From: Brachionus plicatilis
Taxonomy: Eukaryota > Rotifera > Eurotatoria > Ploima > Brachionidae
Length of the DNA: 64,000 nucleotides
Reading direction: 5' to 3'
Assembly: GCA_010279815.1 (NCBI GenBank)
Contig: QEOQ01000109.1
Coordinates: 146,059-210,058, forward strand
The translations under genes were made by a program, and so were the position numbers. Positions 60,301-64,000 of the stretch are shown here, one piece after another (positions within the stretch are counted from its first letter, which is position 1; every line of letters begins with the position of its first letter). The notes under the pieces are model-generated. The model was not told the origin of the DNA. It made no database searches and saw only the letters and a program-made list of their open reading frames with translations.

Positions 60301-63300
60301 AGCTTGAGTGCTTCGAAAATGCTTGATATTGCCCAGCACATTGGCTCATAGTCTTTACTGGACTCTTTCAGGGTTTTTCTTTTGAATAAAAAAAAAATTT
60401 TTCTTACATTTAAAAAATAAAAAATAAATAATTTACTCTAAATGTAACGATTCGCTGAACGAGTCATTTATTTCTTTGAGTTTTTGATTTTTATCCTGGG
60501 CATATTTTATCAAATTTTTGTCATCTAGAATAGATTGATCAATATTGTTCAATCTTTCCAATATTTCCTCCTAAAAAATAAATTTACGTTTATCAATAAA
60601 TCGGATTTAAAATCTTTAATGAGACGTTTTTTCACAAAAGTTAGGAAAATTAATTTAAAAAAGCAGCATTTCTAATCTTATTTTATTTTGGCTATCTGTT
60701 TTTTTTTATACCTCAAATTTATTTAAAGTTACCTCTAATTTGTTAAAAAATACCTCAAAATATTAATAAAAGTGTCAAAAAAAATAAAACCTCTCTTTTA
60801 ATTAAACTCTTTTAATTAAACAAATACCTATTTATAAAAAAATCAAACAAATTTTATAAATGTCTATCTTATTGATTAAAACCTGATTTATTAATTTTCA
60901 GCCTCAAAAATTTATATAAAAAAATTGTTTTTGATAATTTAAACTAATTTAATTAATTTTGATAAGTTAAACTTTAATATACTAATAGACGAAATTAATG
61001 AACGCTGCAATAAAAGACTAAATATTATTAAATATTGTCAAACAAAAAATGGGGTCTCAATCAAAACACACTAGGAAATTTATATAAATTTTTAGTCGGA
61101 TCAATTTTAGACTATTCTTTTCCTTGCTTAAATTCATTTTAAGAAAATAATATCAAAAAACTACAAGCAATTCAGAATACAGCAGTCAGGTCTATTCTTA
61201 GGTTAAAATATGATAATCTTCCAACATCGTGCATCATGAGGCTTTTAATAAACTAAAATTACAAACAGTCTCGAATCGGCTTTTTGAATTGAGGGAGATT
61301 TATGTTGGGACAAGACTGAGTCATTCTATTCCATTGGTTGAAAGACTGGTGAAGGAATACAAAGAAGGTTTCGAATCAAGACATATTGAATACTCAACTC
61401 CATTGTGTAATTGCTACCTTACTATTTCTTCTTTTTTTCCTGAAACTTGAACTATTTAAACATGTGCCACATGTAACAATCTATTCCAGTTTATGTCTTT
61501 TCAGCTTTCATGTTTTTAGATTATTTACTTTATTTTGATTCTTTTTTTTATCTCATTTTATTAACTTTAATTTTATTTTTATTTTATTTCATTTTTTTTT
61601 TTTTTTTAAACTAATTCTGAAGAAGCTCGGTACAAATACATAAATAATTTGATTGATCAAAATTAAAAAACTTCAAAATGAGTTTGGATCAAGAAAATAC
61701 TCTCTTAGAGTATTGATAAGGAATTTAAAGTTAATCCTAAGTTTTCCATTAATAATGCAAAAATGTGAAAATTTTTGGTCGTTCCTGGTTTTTATTTAAA
61801 AAAAATTAAAAAATTGATGACTTAAAACTTATCAATTTATTTTTGATTCTCATAAATTTATTCTTCTCATGTTTGCAATAAATAAAGATGCTATAAATTA
61901 ATTGATTAGATAATATTCGACTTGCTTCTCTAAAATAAAATATTAGATTTAAAATAGCTCAATAACAATAAGCAAAAAAAAATATAAACTGAAATGAAAA
62001 AAAAAAATAAACTTGATCCCGACGAGTGTCTAAGAAAGCAAGGAGCATATTATTGTTTGTTTCTTCAAGTTGAATCAGTGACTTAACTGTTTAGTGAGAG
62101 CTATTTAATTCGGAAAATTCGAATTCCCTAACTATTTTAATGGTCCTGACTCCAAATTAAATCGCTTCAATCGACCTAATTTGGAGAAAATATTTATTAT
62201 ACTAATCAATTAATATGTGTTAATTAAAAAAGAACGATTTTGCTTCTAATTGATCTAATAATTTCTTCTTTTTTTCTAATAAATAATTATTATATTATTA
62301 TTATTTATTGACACAAAAACTTGTATAGACCTAATAGGTCAAAAAGTTATAAAAAAATAATTTCAAAATTAAATAAAATAAATATAAAAGTAATTAAATT
62401 TGAAAAAATAATAATAAATCATCTCCTCGAAAATACAAAACTGCTTCTACAATAATTATTTTCCTTTTTTAATCTCTTTGTTTATTAGTTAAATAAATTT
62501 TCATTTAAGTAACGGATTAAATTTTTATCTCAAAATCGGAAACAATTACTGTTTAAATTTATTTTTTACTTAGTTATTTTTCGGCCATTGTCAAATTTCG
62601 TACAAAACTTCCAATACAAAAATTAAAAAATTTTATAACTTTTGTTCTAAATGTCAAAAACTTGTTTTATAAATGAAACAAAGTTAAACAACTGTTATTT
62701 CATCTTCTGCAGAAATCTGCAAAACCTGTGCAAATAAATTCCACTTTATTTTTAATAGTTATAAAAAATGTGCAATTTTGCAGAATTTGCACAGATTTTG
62801 CAGACTCCTGCAGAAAGTTAATCAATAATTGTTACACATAGTTTCATTTACAGAACAAGTTTTTAACATTTAGAACAAAAAATGTAAAATTTTTTAATTT
62901 TTGTATTGCAAGTTTTGTATGAAATTTCACGATGCCTATTTTCATTAAAAAAAAAGGAAAAAAAAAGAAAAAAACCTACTTGTCTATTTAGTATATTGAA
63001 CTCGGACTCGAAATAAATCTTGTCGGCCAAAAGCATTTGATTTATGTAGCCGGGCTTTTCCATGTCCATGATTATGTGCAAAAAATCACTGGCCACAAAA
63101 TTAGTGCTTGGCGCAAAGTCGAGCACATAGTGAGCCGGATTGAGTTGGTTGGTGTAGCGATGAAACAAAAAATTATTAGCCGAATCACTATTCGACAAAA
63201 TGGGTGCATTCACCTGCAAAATGAGCTTAAAATTAGGACTGATGTAAATTTCCTCTTCGGCAAATTTGAGAAACTCCTTATTCAAGCTTGTGTTGTAAAA

Positions 63301-64000
63301 ATAGTCTCGCTCGACAATTATTTCCACAATGCGACTGTGCAACGGATAGCGTTCGCTATTCTTCAAAAAAACAGCCACGCCATGAACAGCCGCGTTCACA
63401 AGTTTGTACTCTAGCTCGGGATCACACGCGTCCAACACGCACATATTGTCCTTGGGCATCACGTTCAAATCGGTCTCGATCGGCGGCACCTGCACCTCGA
63501 GTTCGAAGCTAGCCTGCAGTGACTCGAGCAGAGGCCGGCCCGACTTGGTCTGATAGACAGTGGCGACCGTTTGCGACCGCGAATAGAACGTGGATGCCTC
63601 CCAGATGCTCGAGCGGTCGCTAACGCGCGACAAAACGCTTTTGCGCGAATGCGACAAGCGGCTCGACTGGGCCGAGAACGGCGCCAACGACTCCACTTGT
63701 TCAATATTGGGCTGGATGGACTCGAAGGCCGACATCAGCATGCTCTGATTGAGAGTGCTGTTCGGCTCGTATTTGTGGCTGTGCTCGTAGTTGATGATGG
63801 AGGTGAAGGTGGTGTCGTAGATTGGCGCGTTGGTGCGCTCGTGTTCGCTTTCGTCCGAGTTGGCCATTGAGTGGTGGTGGACGCGTACAGGCGCGAACAC
63901 CGAGCCCTGATTTTTAAGCGGTCCGCTCGTGTTCGTGATCGGCGTCGAGTTCGTGAACTCGGTGTGTAGCGAATTTTTCAAATAGTCCACCGACTCCTGT
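51348..64000 (-). CDS. Dynein heavy chain, divergent, C-terminal part
   Basis: Partial: the 5' end lies beyond 64000. Nine exons join in phase: 64000-62980, 60570-60437, 60378-59597, 59531-59314, 55559-55391, 55326-55232, 55168-54896, 52553-52480, 52422-51348 (about 1,280 residues). Landmarks in dynein order: SPNFKLILQVN with BYF-type tail (AAA5), ILERLNNIDQSILDDKNLI, a long AAA6 with VPILISTP, RLGYAIKESIRNGSWVVVEN followed by VHLLSEWS, IHENFRLWLLADMENLYKIP, FNVLNDLIYTV, and a C-terminal domain ending VYLSNACYDLMTKSF and TPVHYPLHF. Dyneins move along microtubules; this one is far from the axonemal consensus, which suggests a DNHD1-like or otherwise specialised heavy chain (inference). The first exon is strikingly GC- and CpG-rich at 63400-63990 and Ser-rich in its product. 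The introns carry four or more mobile elements. Confidence 0.85.
53007..53336. repeat. hAT-like MITE GGCAAAATG with perfect 8-bp duplication
   Basis: A 330-bp near-perfect palindrome. The left arm starts GGCAAAATGTTATTTATTGT and the right arm ends ACAATAAATAACATTTTGCC; they stay complementary for about 140 bases with only a handful of changes. CCAGTTTG flanks both ends exactly (52999-53006 and 53337-53344). It lies in a dynein intron. The high arm identity suggests a young insertion. Confidence 0.88.
54560..54785. repeat. Repeat G, diverged copy in a dynein intron
   Basis: TAAAATTAAAGTTAATAAAA and AAAAAATACCGCAGCTTAT match the arms at 50785-51150; a short inverted counterpart AGTATGCAGCAGTATTA lies near 54767. 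Confidence 0.45.
56545..56715 (-). pseudogene. Acidic coding remnant of the outer element
   Basis: The minus strand reads AELKKKEVVEESDETSSEPV, TSSNFDPIGDETFF, then after a one-base shift in a T run, DFYPEWEAEAKIYVESETKK. No family is recognised. Its position between the inverted repeats suggests it was cargo or transposase of that element. Confidence 0.4.
57205..58465. mobile_element. Long-TIR Tc1-like element with TA duplication
   Basis: The left end is CAGTACTGCTACGAAAAACT and the right end is AGTTTTTCGTAGCAGTACTG, both bordered by TA (57203-57204, 58466-58467). The arms are about 370 bases and nearly identical, running inward to AACAATCACGTATTTT / TACGTGATTGTT. The interior of about 520 bases holds a small spliced reading frame. 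TA duplications and CAGT ends fit the Tc1/mariner group, but the arms are unusually long and no DDE transposase is present. A decayed relative is at 4551-5838. Confidence 0.75.
57717..58101 (+). CDS. Small element-borne protein with a predicted intron
   Basis: Exon one (about 57717-57886) reads LNSENDAIKKLIIGGETDIS, FFSPGTKRKAERTYSSSSDS, EAIETI. A 60-base AT-rich segment with GTATTC at 57887 and TTAAG at 57946 can be removed in phase, giving INNKPFTNRLRSEIIKRFVN, then DKGQTLGFYEKKFHNEMEEI, KSKYFNEKIDT and TGA at 58099-58101. The composition is clearly coding-like on both sides of the intron. No start codon is evident in the same frame: a TGA lies just upstream, so a further 5' exon or decay is likely. 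No known domain is recognised; the product is charged and mostly helical, and contains a KRKAER basic patch. Confidence 0.5.
58950..59100. repeat. Palindrome with GCAGA-rich arms
   Basis: AGTGCAATATTGTACAAATT then TGTATTCCAAGCTCTGC on the left is the reverse complement of GCAGAGCTTGGAATACA then AATTTGTCCAATATTGCACT on the right. About 145 bp, related in style to repeat E. It lies in a dynein intron. Confidence 0.6.
60990..61455 (+). mobile_element. LINE fragment, C-terminal reverse transcriptase
   Basis: Frames read CNKRLNIIKYCQTKNGVS, then KLQAIQNTAVRSILRLKYD, then (from 61229) HHEAFNKLKLQTVSNRLFEL, REIYVGTRLSHSIPLVERLV and CNCYLTISSFFPET. The order QAIQNTAVRSILRL ... L..RL.EL is typical of the region after the reverse transcriptase in jockey/RTE-like LINEs. 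Two or three frame changes show it is dead. It is antisense to the dynein gene, in its intron between 60571 and 62979. Confidence 0.75.
61456..62979. other. Remaining dynein intron, mostly unrecognised
   Basis: AT-rich. 62704-62818 forms a short inverted repeat of CTGCAGAAATCTGCAAA / TTTTGCAGACTCCTGCAG type, related to the GCAGA-rich repeats. 61980-62170 is more complex but has no frame or partner. Confidence 0.35.

Noticed and set aside
61229..61450. A small independent gene of 73 codons
   Set aside because: Neighbouring frames supply the preceding part of a LINE reverse transcriptase C-terminus, so it is part of a dead element.
63465..63870. Arg-rich frames on both strands near the right edge
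   Set aside because: These are shadows of the CpG-rich dynein exon; their low-complexity Arg/Ala content reflects GC-rich codons read out of frame.

Overview
This is AT-rich metazoan nuclear DNA. Genes are split by GT-AG introns. The readable genes are a chondroitin synthase, a poly(ADP-ribose) glycohydrolase, a bHLH-PAS transcription factor and a dynein heavy chain, which together point to an animal. Very low GC, dense short inverted-repeat transposons and SWIM-finger MULE relics would suit a small invertebrate such as a monogonont rotifer, but that is an inference and no marker gene proves it. A 162-base run of N at 10542-10703 marks an assembly gap.

Layout. 1-6630: non-coding DNA, a decayed SMYD4-like SET/MYND pseudogene (1542-2945) and broken mobile DNA. 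6631-24185 (+): one very large gene of four exons predicting about 3,604 residues, with an unrecognised N-terminal two thirds, an ATP-grasp domain and a complete GHMP (galactokinase-type) kinase domain at the C-terminus. It carries one single-base frame break in an A7 run. 26411-36563 (-): a three-exon chondroitin sulfate synthase; its introns hold MITEs and a MULE remnant. 36564-39989: a LINE tail and otherwise little. 39990-43076 (+): a seven-exon PARG gene. 45997-48342 (-): a five-exon bHLH-PAS factor of NPAS4/dysfusion type. 51348-64000 (-): the C-terminal nine exons of a divergent dynein heavy chain, running off the right edge.

Mobile DNA fills introns and spacers. I could place target-site duplications on several elements: 8-bp duplications for short hAT-like MITE families (termini GGCAAATTGAAG, GGCATCTTGAAG, CAGAGTTG, GGCAAAATG), 9-bp duplications for two MULE-like elements that each encode an AT-hook peptide, and a TA duplication for a long-inverted-repeat element with a small, probably intron-containing reading frame.

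Exon phases were checked by hand. The joined exons are divisible by three for all four complete genes; for the large kinase gene this holds only after removing one A from the A7 run. The strongest candidates for something undescribed are the giant ATP-grasp/GHMP kinase protein and the small cargo reading frames (AT-hook, acidic, intron-containing) carried by the inverted-repeat elements. No tRNA, rRNA or CRISPR array was seen.
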